This document shows positions 1 to 7,963 of a stretch of 12,628 nt of DNA, in pieces. Origin of the DNA: Pseudomonas sp. (GTDB taxonomy: Bacteria > Pseudomonadota > Gammaproteobacteria > Pseudomonadales > Pseudomonadaceae); assembly GCA_003488145.1 (NCBI GenBank), contig DNMQ01000290.1:1-12628 (forward strand). Reading direction: 5' to 3'. The position numbers and the translations under genes were made by a program. How positions within the stretch are numbered: position 1 is the first letter of the stretch; every line of letters begins with the position of its first letter. The notes beneath the pieces were generated by a model. That model saw only the letters and a list, made by a program, of their open reading frames with translations. It searched no databases and was not told where the DNA came from.

Positions 1-945
1 ATCCTGCGTCTGTGGGTCTCGGCCACCGACTATTCCGGCGAAATGGCGGTATCCAAGCAAATCCTGCAGCGCAGCGCCGATGCCTACCGCCGTATCCGCA
101 ACACCGCACGCTTCCTGCTCTCGAATCTCGACGGCTTCGATCCCGCACAGCACATGGTGCCGAATGATCAGCTGATCGCCCTGGACCGCTGGGCCATAGA
201 CCGCGCACTGCTGCTGCAGCAGGAGATCGAGGAGGCCTACACCACCTATCGCTTCTGGAACGTCTACCAGAAGGTGCACAACTTCTGCGTGCAGGAGTTA
301 GGCGGCTTCTATCTGGACATCATCAAGGACCGCCAATACACCACTGGTGCGGACAGCCTGCCGCGTCGCTCCTGCCAGACCGCGCTGTACCACATCGCCG
401 AGGCGCTGGTGCGCTGGATCGCGCCGATCCTGGCCTTCACCGCCGAGGAAATCTGGCAGTACCTGCCGGGCGAGCGCAACGAGTCGGTGATGCTCAATAC
501 CTGGTACACGGGCCTGACCGCGCTACCACAGGAAGCCGAGCTGGATCGCGCTTTCTGGGACAAGGTCATGGCGGTCAAGACCGCGGTGAACAAGGAACTG
601 GAAAACCAGCGTGCGGCCAAGACCATTGGCGGCAATCTGCAGGCGGAAGTCACGCTGTATGCAGAAGGCGCGCTGGCTGCGGAGTTGGCCAAGCTGGGCA
701 ACGAGCTGCGCTTCGTGCTGATCACCTCTGCCGTAGATATCGCACCACTGGCTCAGGCCCCAGCCGAGGCCGTGGAGAGTGAGCTGGCCGGCCTCAAGCT
801 GGTGGTCCGCAAGACCGGACATAGCAAGTGCGGTCGTTGCTGGCACCATCTGCCGGACGTTGGGACGCATGCCGAGCATCCGGACATCTGCGGTCGCTGT
901 GTGGAGAATATCGAAGGCGCTGGTGAGGTTCGTCACTATGCGTGA
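1..945 (+). CDS. ileS: Isoleucyl-tRNA synthetase, C-terminal part (5' truncated by window)
   Basis: This is the last 314 residues of the class I enzyme that charges tRNA-Ile in the cytoplasm. The reading frame is open from base 1. It begins with the [14 protein letters not shown] stretch that follows the KMSKS catalytic loop in this family, so the Rossmann catalytic and editing domains lie upstream of the window. What is visible is the helical anticodon-binding domain (about residues 15-210, with [11 protein letters not shown] and a [11 protein letters not shown] segment) and a C-terminal zinc-binding module. That module has two CGRC knuckles, with cysteines at window residues 277, 280, 297 and 300, as in the bacterial IleRS zinc finger. 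The stop (TGA 943-945) is 36 nt before lspA, on the same strand, as in other pseudomonads. No internal stop or frameshift is seen. Confidence 0.97.
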   Translation: MLRLWVSATDYSGEMAVSKQILQRSADAYRRIRNTARFLLSNLDGFDPAQHMVPNDQLIALDRWAIDRALLLQQEIEEAYTTYRFWNVYQKVHNFCVQELGGFYLDIIKDRQYTTGADSLPRRSCQTALYHIAEALVRWIAPILAFTAEEIWQYLPGERNESVMLNTWYTGLTALPQEAELDRAFWDKVMAVKTAVNKELENQRAAKTIGGNLQAEVTLYAEGALAAELAKLGNELRFVLITSAVDIAPLAQAPAEAVESELAGLKLVVRKTGHSKCGRCWHHLPDVGTHAEHPDICGRCVENIEGAGEVRHYA

Positions 946-981
946 TGTGCGCCGGACGATCAGCGAGCCGGAGGCTGTGCA

Positions 982-1485
982 ATGAGTGCGCGTTTCGGTC
1001 GGCTCGCCTGGCTGTGGCTCAGTGTGCTGGTGATCGCCTTCGATCAGGCGACCAAACACTACTTTGAGGCCAACTTCAGCCTGTACCAGAAGGTCGACGT
1101 GATTCCGGGCTACTTCGCCTGGACGCTGGCGTACAACACGGGGGCGGCGTTCAGCTTCCTTGCCGATCATGGCGGCTGGCAGCGTTGGCTGTTTGCGGTG
1201 ATCGCAGTTGGCGTCAGTGTCGTGCTGGTGGTCTGGCTGAAGCGGCTGAAAGCAAACGAAACCTGGCTGGCAGTAGCGTTGGCGCTCGTGTTGGGCGGCG
1301 CGCTGGGCAATCTCTATGATCGCGTGGTGTTAGGCCATGTAGTCGATTTCATTCTGGTGCATTGGCAGAACCGCTGGTATTTCCCCGCGTTCAATATCGC
1401 TGATAGCGCCATCACCATCGGTGCCGTCATGCTGGCGCTGGACATGTTCAAGGGCAACAAGACCGGAGAAGCTGCACATGACTGA
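982..1485 (+). CDS. lspA: Lipoprotein signal peptidase (signal peptidase II)
   Basis: LspA is an inner-membrane aspartyl protease that removes the signal peptide from diacylglyceryl-prolipoproteins. The 167-aa product has the family's usual length. Four hydrophobic segments are visible (about residues 10-27, 67-87, 93-110 and 134-155). The signature blocks are FDQATK (D21), YNTGAAFSFL (51-60), GNLYDRVVLGHVVDF and FNIADSAI. D122 and D141 in the last two blocks are the expected catalytic pair. The ATG at 982 has a GGAGG ribosome site at 970-974, seven bases upstream, which supports this start. The gene follows ileS after 36 nt with no terminator between them, and its 3' end overlaps fkpB by 8 nt, so the three are very probably co-transcribed and lspA-fkpB translationally coupled. 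Confidence 0.97.
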   Translation: MSARFGRLAWLWLSVLVIAFDQATKHYFEANFSLYQKVDVIPGYFAWTLAYNTGAAFSFLADHGGWQRWLFAVIAVGVSVVLVVWLKRLKANETWLAVALALVLGGALGNLYDRVVLGHVVDFILVHWQNRWYFPAFNIADSAITIGAVMLALDMFKGNKTGEAAHD

Positions 1486-1915
1486 ACAGCGCATTGGGCC
1501 GGACAAGGAAGTCACCCTGCATTTCGCGCTTGGCCTGGAAACGGGCGAGCTGGTCGACAGCACGTTCGACAAGAAGCCAGCAACCTTCAAGGTAGGTGAT
1601 GGCAACCTGCTGCCAGGCTTTGAGCAGCAGCTCTACGGGATGAAGGCCGGTGACAAGCGCACCCTGCAGATTGCTCCGGAGCAGGGCTTCGGCCAGGTCA
1701 ACCCGCAGAATGTGCAGGTCATGCCGCGCAGCCAATTCGAAGGAATGGAGCTCTCGGAGGGTTTGATGGTGAGCTTCCAGGATGCGGCGCGTACCGAGCT
1801 GCCGGGTGTGGTGAAGGCGTTCGACGAGAGTCAGGTCACCGTAGACTTCAATCACCCATTGGCTGGCAAGATGCTGACCTTCGAGGTCGAGATCATCGAC
1901 GTCAAACCGGTGTAA
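1478..1915 (+). CDS. fkpB: FKBP-type peptidyl-prolyl cis-trans isomerase, SlpA/FkpB type
   Basis: This is a 145-aa cytoplasmic FKBP-fold prolyl isomerase of the SlpA/SlyD branch, with a chaperone insert-in-flap domain. The FKBP part is seen in the N-terminal strand (EVTLHFAL), LLPGFEQQLYGMKAGDKR (about 44-61), the PEQGFG turn (67-72) and the C-terminal NHPLAGK block (125-131) followed by LTFEVEI. The insert covers about residues 73-122. Unlike SlyD, it has no His/Cys-rich metal tail. An ATG at 1421 is in frame but lies deep inside lspA. The ATG at 1478 gives the family N-terminus and has GGAG at 1465-1468, nine bases upstream. It starts inside the lspA stop region (8-nt overlap) and precedes ispH, a conserved arrangement in pseudomonads. 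Confidence 0.95.
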   Translation: MTEQRIGPDKEVTLHFALGLETGELVDSTFDKKPATFKVGDGNLLPGFEQQLYGMKAGDKRTLQIAPEQGFGQVNPQNVQVMPRSQFEGMELSEGLMVSFQDAARTELPGVVKAFDESQVTVDFNHPLAGKMLTFEVEIIDVKPV

Positions 1916-1923
1916 CCGGAGCT

Positions 1924-1958
1924 GGCCAGCCGGGAGGATTACTTCCCTCCCGCTGGCC
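1924..1958 (+). terminator. GC-rich stem-loop after fkpB, terminator-like without T-tract
   Basis: GGCCAGC (1924-1930) pairs with GCTGGCC (1952-1958). After one bulged C (1931), GGGAGG (1932-1937) pairs with CCTCCC (1946-1951), leaving an 8-nt loop. The hairpin starts nine bases after the fkpB stop. It is not followed by a run of T (GATACAGG follows), so it may act as a weak terminator, an mRNA 3'-end stabiliser or an attenuator before ispH rather than a strong intrinsic terminator. Confidence 0.4.
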
Positions 1959-2038
1959 GATACAGGGCGTCGGAGAACGCCTGTGCCGTATCGCGTTACA
2001 CTCACCCGTCATCAAGCCTTCGCGTGCCGAGACTTATC

Positions 2039-2983
2039 ATGCAAATCAAACTCGCCAACCCTCGCGGCTTCTGCGCGGGTGTGGATCGCGCCATCGAAAT
2101 CGTCAACCGGGCCCTGGAAGTTTTCGGGCCGCCGATCTATGTGCGGCATGAAGTGGTGCACAACAAGTTCGTGGTCGAAGACCTGCGTGCGCGTGGGGCG
2201 ATCTTCGTCGAAGAGCTGGACCAGGTGCCGGACGATGTCATTGTCATCTTCAGTGCCCATGGCGTCTCCCAGGCTGTACGGCTGGAGGCGGAGAAGCGTG
2301 GTTTGAAGGTTTTCGACGCCACCTGTCCGCTGGTGACCAAGGTGCATCTGGAAGTCGCCAAGTACAGTCGTGATGGGCGTGAGTGCATCCTGATCGGTCA
2401 TCAGGGCCACCCGGAAGTCGAAGGCACTATGGGCCAGTACGATGCGCGCAACGGTGGCGCGATCTACCTGGTTGAAGACGAGGAAGACGTCGCCCAGCTG
2501 CAAGTGCGCGACCCCGAGGCGCTGGCCTTTGTCACTCAGACAACGCTCTCCATGGATGACACCAGCCGTGTCATCGACGCGCTGCGCAGCAAGTTCCCAG
2601 GCATCGGCGGCCCGCGCAAGGATGACATCTGCTACGCCACCCAGAATCGCCAGGATGCGGTGAAGCAACTGGCCGATGAATGCGATGTGGTTCTGGTCGT
2701 GGGCAGCCCGAATAGCTCGAACTCTAACCGCCTGCGCGAACTCGCCGAGCGGATGAGCACGCCGGCTTATCTCATCGACGGCGCCGAAGACCTTAAGCGC
2801 GAATGGTTCGAGAGCATCGAGCGTATCGGTATCACCGCCGGTGCATCAGCCCCTGAAGTGCTGGTGCGTGGGGTGATCGAGCGGCTCAAGGAGTGGGGCG
2901 CCAGCGGCATGGATGAGCTGGAGGGCCGCCCAGAGAACGTGACGTTCTCGATGCCGAAAGAGTTGCGGTTAAAGGTGGTTTGA
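2039..2983 (+). CDS. ispH: 4-hydroxy-3-methylbut-2-enyl diphosphate reductase
   Basis: IspH (LytB) is the iron-sulfur enzyme that reduces HMBPP to IPP and DMAPP in the last step of the MEP isoprenoid pathway in the cytoplasm. The 314-aa product is of standard length. Three cluster-binding cysteines are visible: C12 (RGFCAG), C96 (DATCPLV) and C198 ([10 protein letters not shown]). The substrate-pocket residues H41, H74, H124 and E126 (HPEVEGT) are present, as is the SSNSNRL motif. A GTG at 2024 is in frame, but the family begins [10 protein letters not shown], so the ATG at 2039 is chosen. No strong ribosome-binding sequence is seen just upstream. The gene follows fkpB after 123 nt and converges on pilE. 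Confidence 0.97.
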   Translation: MQIKLANPRGFCAGVDRAIEIVNRALEVFGPPIYVRHEVVHNKFVVEDLRARGAIFVEELDQVPDDVIVIFSAHGVSQAVRLEAEKRGLKVFDATCPLVTKVHLEVAKYSRDGRECILIGHQGHPEVEGTMGQYDARNGGAIYLVEDEEDVAQLQVRDPEALAFVTQTTLSMDDTSRVIDALRSKFPGIGGPRKDDICYATQNRQDAVKQLADECDVVLVVGSPNSSNSNRLRELAERMSTPAYLIDGAEDLKREWFESIERIGITAGASAPEVLVRGVIERLKEWGASGMDELEGRPENVTFSMPKELRLKVV

Positions 2984-3196
2984 TCCATCGCGAGTTATCA
3001 AGCGAGGACTTAGGTATCGCTGATTAATCTGGTCTTGAGCGAATGAATTGTCTCGCGTTCTGATCAAGTACCCGTGTGCTCCAATAACGCATAGCTGATT
3101 AGACAAAAGCCCCGGCCAGAGGGCCGAGGCTTCGTCACAGTTTATAAGGCTTTGACAGATCGTTAGGGGTGCGCTAGCCCTCGCTCAGTTGGAAGC
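2984..3196. other. Convergent intergenic region ispH / pilE
   Basis: This 213-nt spacer between two converging genes holds no credible gene. It contains one clear bidirectional terminator hairpin (3105-3134). It is more AT-rich than the flanking housekeeping genes in its first 120 nt and carries an 8-bp direct repeat GCTGATTA (3019-3026 and 3094-3101), which is too short to interpret. Confidence 0.6.
3105..3134 (-). terminator. Intrinsic terminator between convergent pilE and ispH
   Basis: AGCCCCGGCC (3108-3117) pairs with GGCCGAGGCT (3122-3131) through nine of ten positions, with one C-A mismatch and an AGAG tetraloop. Read on the minus strand, the stem is followed by TTTT (complement of 3105-3108), which suits termination of the pilus operon about 65 nt after the pilE stop. 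On the plus strand only TTCGTC follows, so termination of ispH there would be weaker. Confidence 0.75.
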
Positions 3197-3613
3197 TTAG
3201 CGCCAACACTCCGCGGCGGTCTTTCCGCTGCCGGTCCTGTCCTTGGCGCCAAGGGCGGTCAGAGTTAGATTGCCGCATTTGGTGTCGCCGAACTGTTGTT
3301 CGGCTGTGAGCGTATAGCCCCCGTCCCCGTTGTTTGTGCCTACTGAAAGTGTGTATTTACCTGTTTCCGACGTATTACCGTTCCTCAGCCCTAGCTTGGC
3401 AATATCGGCGTCTGAAGTGATGTAAGCATTGTTCTGGCCGAAGTAACGCTCCTGCCGCGCGGATGCATCGCTCAGTAGGGCTTGCCCTTCGGTGCGGTTA
3501 CCGCGCTTTACGTACTCGTCATAGCTCGGATAGGCAATCGCGGCCAGGATGCCGATGATGGCGACCACGATCATGAGTTCAATCAGGGTGAAGCCGCACT
3601 GAGCTCGCTTCAT
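3197..3613 (-). CDS. pilE: Type IV pilus minor pilin PilE
   Basis: This 138-aa prepilin-like protein belongs to the minor pilins that prime type IVa pilus assembly in the inner membrane. It has a 7-residue basic leader (MKRAQCG) and the prepilin peptidase (PilD) site G7|F8, followed by FTLIE with Glu at mature position 5 and a hydrophobic N-terminal helix ([16 protein letters not shown]). Two C-terminal cysteines (C113 and C136) probably form the D-region disulfide. The ATG at 3613 has GGAG six bases upstream. An in-frame ATG at 3640 would lengthen the leader to 16 residues and has AGGAA upstream, so it cannot be excluded. pilE is the last gene of the cluster, 31 nt after pilY1, and is followed by a terminator. 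A pilY2 gene is not present between them. Confidence 0.93.
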   Translation of the reverse strand: MKRAQCGFTLIELMIVVAIIGILAAIAYPSYDEYVKRGNRTEGQALLSDASARQERYFGQNNAYITSDADIAKLGLRNGNTSETGKYTLSVGTNNGDGGYTLTAEQQFGDTKCGNLTLTALGAKDRTGSGKTAAECWR

Positions 3614-3644
3614 GGACTGCTCCGTTAATACTGGGTTCATCTAG

Positions 3645-6600
3645 TTATTCCTGTTCAATACGGCGCCAGCTTTGCCGGCCTAGGCTTGCCGGGTCCGGGT
3701 AGACGTTGATGCACTCCTGGCCTGTGCAGTATTGGTACGTACCGTCGGAATCCTGTGAGAGTGTGCCGCCACCTTCACCATCCTGGCGAACCGCTGAGAC
3801 GCTGGTCGTACCGATGTCCGTGGTCGGTATGTAGTCAAAGGCGTTGTGAGAGGTTCTGCCGCCAGTGAAGGGATTGATGGCGTAGGTCCAGTTATTCGCG
3901 CCATCACCGCAGGGGTCATCATTCGGAATCAGCGATTGGAAGAAGATCGTGCGACCTAGCTGCGACATGTTCTCCACCACCATTTCCCCCTGGCTCTGTC
4001 GCAGGTTAAGAAACCAGCCATTCTGTGCCGCCTGGGTATCGCTGCCCTGCCAACTGACGTTGTTATTGCTCAAGACCAGACCTTGGCGCGTGGTGCCGTT
4101 GGCCTCGACTGTGGTTTGGGTGGTGATTGTCTGCTGTTGCAAACTGCTGCGGGCGATATTCGGGTCACTTGCTTCCTCGCCCAGCGTTTGTTTGTCCCAG
4201 ATGCCGTATACCGTTTGAGCGAAACTCTTGTCGCCTTCTTTGTCGCCGGTCTCGAAGAACTTGCCGGTACCAAATACGACCAGATAGCCGAACCCGGTGG
4301 GGTGTAGCACCAGGCTCGGTGCGGATGTAATGGGCTGACGACCTTCGGTGCCGGTGTTTGCTACGGCGCTGAACAGTGGTTCGCCGCCAAAGGCTACCTC
4401 GAAATCATCAATGGCGTTTTCGCTATCGTCTTCGGTGGTGAAGGGCGCCGTATCGCTCCGACCGTTACGTAGCAGATCGAAACGCCAGAGATTGCCCTGA
4501 AGATCTCCCGCGTAGGCATAGTCGGCTACACCGTCAGCGTTGTAGTCGGCAAGTTTGGGTGTCGAAAGGCCATTCGCAACCCCGTCTACACCCTCGACTT
4601 CCAGGCTAGTAAGGAGCGTGCCCTCTATTGCATCTACGACGAACAAAGCCGCCTTGCCGTTGGTATTGTTGGGGCTTTCGTAACCATTGCCGAACACGAC
4701 GGTCCATGTTCCGGTATGCAGTCGCGCAATAGTCGGTTGGGAGAAGCTGTAACCCATCTTTACTGCTGCATCATCAGGCAGGCTGCTATCGTCGAATTCC
4801 CACAGCAACTCCTCACTTCCCGGTGTCGTGATATCCAACGCAAAGATAGATTTGCCTCCTGCCTTCAATGTGCCGACCAGAATGGTGCGCCATTCTTCGC
4901 CGTTGTAGACATCGGCCACGACGGGGCTGCCATCCACAAAAAATTCATGGCTGTAGTTGGAGCCGGTCAGCTTGTTGAGCTTAGCGAACACGGCACTGGG
5001 GACGAAGGCAAATTCCTCGACGCCGGTGAGTGCATTGAATCCATGTAGCATGCCGTCATTCCCGCCCGCATATACACGAGGCGTCCGCCCGGCGACACTG
5101 GTTGAAAACGTGGAGTACGCGGTATTGCCTTCCAGGCGGTTACTGAAGTTCACGAGGTAGCGGGGCCCGGATACTACGGCTGGACTGGATGAATAGAAGT
5201 CACCTAGGACGCTACTGCGTTGACGGAACGTTGAGCCTTCGCCAGTGCGGTTGCCGCGGAGATACTGTAAGCGCTGCTCTCCCTTTGCGTCCGGCAAATT
5301 ACTATTCTCCGGGTCACGGCTGAGCAAGTTTGCTAACGTGCCGGCAGTACTGGCAGAGCCGGCGTTGTCCCAAGTGAAGTCCGCCAAACCGCTGTTCGTG
5401 TCTCCGGCCATTTTTATGATCCGGCTTTGCCAGCCTGGCACCTGGGTTTTTGCGCTCCATACTTCGGATGTTTCAAAAGCGTTGTTTTGAGCGCTCCAGA
5501 CTTTTTCGAAGCGCTTGACGTCGCCAGACCAATTGTCGTCGCTGGCATAGGATGTCTGATATGAGACGGTCTTGACGGTACCGTTGTTATTTTCATCGGT
5601 ACTGACTTGGCCGGAGTTGATGGCAGGCCTGGCTGCCGTGGATTTCCGATCAGCAATGCGGGATAGGATGTCATCGAAGGCTTGAACCATTGCTTCCGGG
5701 CTGTCGACACTGAAGAACTCGCCGCGTGAGTTGATGGCGGCATGCCAGAGGTCATAGACATTATTGGCGCTGCCGCTGGAAGCTGGCGGCCAGGTTGCTG
5801 TGCCAGCGACCAGGTTGGCGTAGCCCTGTCCTGCGAAAGTACCGCCCGCCCAAGGAATATTCGCGTTGTTCAGTGATTCGGTTAGGCCGAGCCCCATCAC
5901 GAAGTTGGTCATATGCTGCCAAGTCGCCGGGTCGTTGCGCGCGTCCCAGTAGTCAGTTGTCGTATCGCCGCTTTTGAAGGGGGTGTACGCCGGCAAATCA
6001 TTGTCCAGATCTGGGTTAAGGTCGGTAGCCCAGTAGTGCATGGCCAGGTCGGCCAGAGTTTCACTCGTGCTGTCGTAATAGGGCTTGCGCTCGCTATAAG
6101 CACGGCCGTCAGGCAGGTTGAAGGTCGCAGCATCGTGACGGACATTGCTGGGCATTGTAGTGGTGGAGTTCCATTGCCCGTCAGTCATTAGGATGTGGTA
6201 ACTGGCACGGCACGCATAGGTATTTAGGCTGGTGTTACCTGTCCCGTTTGGAGTTTTCTGCCACGGCGTACTAGTGGTGTAAAATTCGCCTGCTCGTTTC
6301 ATCGCAGCTGGCAGGTAGGTGGTTTGGTTAAAGTTAATGTTTTGCAACCAGGCGTAAAGCTGCCCTTTGTGTGTAGGTGAGTAATCTTTCAGAGAGTTAT
6401 TGTAGCAGTTTGTCGTATCGGCACCTGTAAAACTCTTGCAGTTGCCAAGGCCTTGCCAAGTCAGGCGAACCGAGGGTGAAAGATCATAGAACGCCAGTGC
6501 CGCAGCGGAAATGGTAGCTAAAGCGCGATTACGGTAGAAGGAATACCAGTTGGCAAAGTTCTGTTGTTGTTCGCTGCTGACGAAATTTAGCGTATAGCAG

Positions 6601-7346
6601 TCGTCGTTCGCTTCGCTGCAGTTGTTAGCAAGGCTAGAGTCGTAAGTGTAGTAGTAGGCTGGAACACCGCGCTGCGCTAGAGTCGCGGTGTAGGTATTGG
6701 TTGCAGTTCGACTGCAATTAGCAGTGACGCTAACGCCAGAAATAGTCGCAGTGGCGCTACATGCAGAGCTACTGGTGCGGTTAATTGCGAACTGGATGCC
6801 AGCGTCATTGGTGACTGTAGATGTGCCATTGGTGTTACGTACTACGCTCGCACTGAAGTCGCCCGCAGGGTTCTCTCCCAAGCGGTTAGAGGTGTTGCTA
6901 TAGCCGTAACTAGTGGCCTGTGAGCTGAGCAGGTCGTAGCTCCAGGTGACTTTGTAGTCGCTGCGTAGATCAATACTGCCAAGGGTGCTTTTGTAACCGT
7001 TAAGTAAAGCGGCGCTATAGCTGGTAGAAAGTGGCTGTTCTGTACCGTTCGTGTCGAACACGATGGGTGCGTCGTAGCTGATACTTGGGTTGAAATAAAG
7101 TGGATTGAAATCGCTCGACTTCGCTCGTCGCGTAGCGTGTATGCCATCGACGTTATCGGGGGCGAAGGCCCAGCGCATACTGCCTGAGTCATCCAGCGTA
7201 AGTGCCATGTTCGGCGGGACGCCAACGGTGAGGCTCAACGGGCTCTGTGATACAGCCGCAAAGCTATTGGCTGCGCTGAGCAGGGCTACGCCAAAAAGAG
7301 CGTATGAGAGCGTCTTAGCGCGAGAATAAGGATGAAAACGGGACAT
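3645..7346 (-). CDS. pilY1: PilY1-type type IV pilus tip adhesin / biogenesis factor
   Basis: This 1233-aa secreted protein of the PilY1/PilC family caps the pilus tip, promotes pilus extension and attachment, and is exported through the cell envelope. A signal peptide with a hydrophobic core (about residues 12-30, ending NSFAA) is clear. The N-terminal half (about 45-560) is von Willebrand factor A-like, with the MIDAS motif DDSGSM (D52, S54, S56). The C-terminal half (about 710-1170) is the PilC-type beta-propeller, with GGNDGMLHGF near 760. A calcium loop of form DxNxDGxxD covers D934-D942. A second acidic loop DLNPDLDND lies at 442-450. I see no RGD tripeptide. The ATG at 7346 is used; a TTG at 7361 overlapping the pilX stop is in frame but has no better ribosome site. 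The 5' half is distinctly poorer in G+C than the flanks. At over 1200 aa it is somewhat longer than the P. aeruginosa protein. Confidence 0.95.
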   Translation of the reverse strand: MSRFHPYSRAKTLSYALFGVALLSAANSFAAVSQSPLSLTVGVPPNMALTLDDSGSMRWAFAPDNVDGIHATRRAKSSDFNPLYFNPSISYDAPIVFDTNGTEQPLSTSYSAALLNGYKSTLGSIDLRSDYKVTWSYDLLSSQATSYGYSNTSNRLGENPAGDFSASVVRNTNGTSTVTNDAGIQFAINRTSSSACSATATISGVSVTANCSRTATNTYTATLAQRGVPAYYYTYDSSLANNCSEANDDCYTLNFVSSEQQQNFANWYSFYRNRALATISAAALAFYDLSPSVRLTWQGLGNCKSFTGADTTNCYNNSLKDYSPTHKGQLYAWLQNINFNQTTYLPAAMKRAGEFYTTSTPWQKTPNGTGNTSLNTYACRASYHILMTDGQWNSTTTMPSNVRHDAATFNLPDGRAYSERKPYYDSTSETLADLAMHYWATDLNPDLDNDLPAYTPFKSGDTTTDYWDARNDPATWQHMTNFVMGLGLTESLNNANIPWAGGTFAGQGYANLVAGTATWPPASSGSANNVYDLWHAAINSRGEFFSVDSPEAMVQAFDDILSRIADRKSTAARPAINSGQVSTDENNNGTVKTVSYQTSYASDDNWSGDVKRFEKVWSAQNNAFETSEVWSAKTQVPGWQSRIIKMAGDTNSGLADFTWDNAGSASTAGTLANLLSRDPENSNLPDAKGEQRLQYLRGNRTGEGSTFRQRSSVLGDFYSSSPAVVSGPRYLVNFSNRLEGNTAYSTFSTSVAGRTPRVYAGGNDGMLHGFNALTGVEEFAFVPSAVFAKLNKLTGSNYSHEFFVDGSPVVADVYNGEEWRTILVGTLKAGGKSIFALDITTPGSEELLWEFDDSSLPDDAAVKMGYSFSQPTIARLHTGTWTVVFGNGYESPNNTNGKAALFVVDAIEGTLLTSLEVEGVDGVANGLSTPKLADYNADGVADYAYAGDLQGNLWRFDLLRNGRSDTAPFTTEDDSENAIDDFEVAFGGEPLFSAVANTGTEGRQPITSAPSLVLHPTGFGYLVVFGTGKFFETGDKEGDKSFAQTVYGIWDKQTLGEEASDPNIARSSLQQQTITTQTTVEANGTTRQGLVLSNNNVSWQGSDTQAAQNGWFLNLRQSQGEMVVENMSQLGRTIFFQSLIPNDDPCGDGANNWTYAINPFTGGRTSHNAFDYIPTTDIGTTSVSAVRQDGEGGGTLSQDSDGTYQYCTGQECINVYPDPASLGRQSWRRIEQE

Positions 7347-7357
7347 GATGTCGGCTC

Positions 7358-7963
7358 TCAATTGTTAAGGCCAAGGTAGATGTTGGCGTGCGTCGACTGC
7401 AGATAGAGGGCGTCGCCGGTCTTGCCGTTGTTGAGATAGAAATAGGTGCCACTTCCCTCGCCACGCCCGCCATATTCGGCGTTGACAGCAGCGTTCCCTG
7501 CTACATCCGCCAGGATGCTGTTGTAGTGGGCGTCGGCCGTCGTGGCTGCAGCAGGGTCCGTACCTCGGTAAGGCATCCAGACGTTCGAGGCGGTCAGGAG
7601 ATCATCTCCGTCCGCCTGGTGAGGCTGGTCCACGAATGCCAGTAGACGATCTGTCTTGACTTCAAGCAGGCAAGGGCTGTTGATTCCATTGGCCTTCAGG
7701 GTGTTAGCCGCCAAACAGTTGGCTGCTTTAGCTTCAAGCTTCTCGGACAAGTTGCCGGGACCGTAAAAACGAAATTCAGCTTCGCGCAATGCCGCATCTG
7801 CAATGTTCTGGCTTTTCATGTCGTGAGCGCGGTTTGCCGTGATGCGTGACTCGAGCGTCACGCCTCGCATGCTGCTGACGGCCAGTACAGTCAGAACCAG
7901 CAGCATGACGAGGGAAACGAGGAGTACCGCTCCGCCCTGAGATTTGCGGGAAATGAGCATCAT
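7358..7963 (-). CDS. pilX: Type IV pilus minor pilin PilX
   Basis: PilX is a 201-aa prepilin-like protein of the PilX_N family and part of the tip complex that carries PilY1. The short basic leader MMLISRKSQGG is followed by a strongly hydrophobic helix (AVLLVSLVMLLVLTVLAV) and the SSMRGVTLES block typical of PilX. PilD would cleave at G11|A12. Position +5 of the mature protein is then Val, not Glu. Lack of Glu5 is a feature of the GspK/PilX-like pilins thought to sit at the very tip. Two cysteines (AANCLA and SPCLLE) may form a disulfide. The ATG at 7963 overlaps the pilW stop (ATGA), and an ATG at 7960 follows directly. The 7963 start is preferred because it is closer to the GGA upstream. 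pilY1 starts 11 nt after the stop. Confidence 0.92.
   Translation of the reverse strand: MMLISRKSQGGAVLLVSLVMLLVLTVLAVSSMRGVTLESRITANRAHDMKSQNIADAALREAEFRFYGPGNLSEKLEAKAANCLAANTLKANGINSPCLLEVKTDRLLAFVDQPHQADGDDLLTASNVWMPYRGTDPAAATTADAHYNSILADVAGNAAVNAEYGGRGEGSGTYFYLNNGKTGDALYLQSTHANIYLGLNN

Noticed and set aside
523..1170. A long antisense open frame across ileS and lspA (215 codons).
   Set aside because: It is opposite two strongly recognisable genes, lacks any recognisable domain, and such antisense frames are common in G+C-rich DNA.
1448..2005. An antisense open frame across fkpB (185 codons), and a similar one across ispH (2012-2668).
   Set aside because: Both mirror conserved genes in the opposite strand and show no family motif or ribosome site worth noting.
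3019..3101. An 8-bp direct repeat GCTGATTA in the ispH/pilE spacer as a possible insertion footprint.
   Set aside because: The repeats are 75 nt apart with no inverted ends or transposase remnant between them; an 8-mer repeat is weak evidence.
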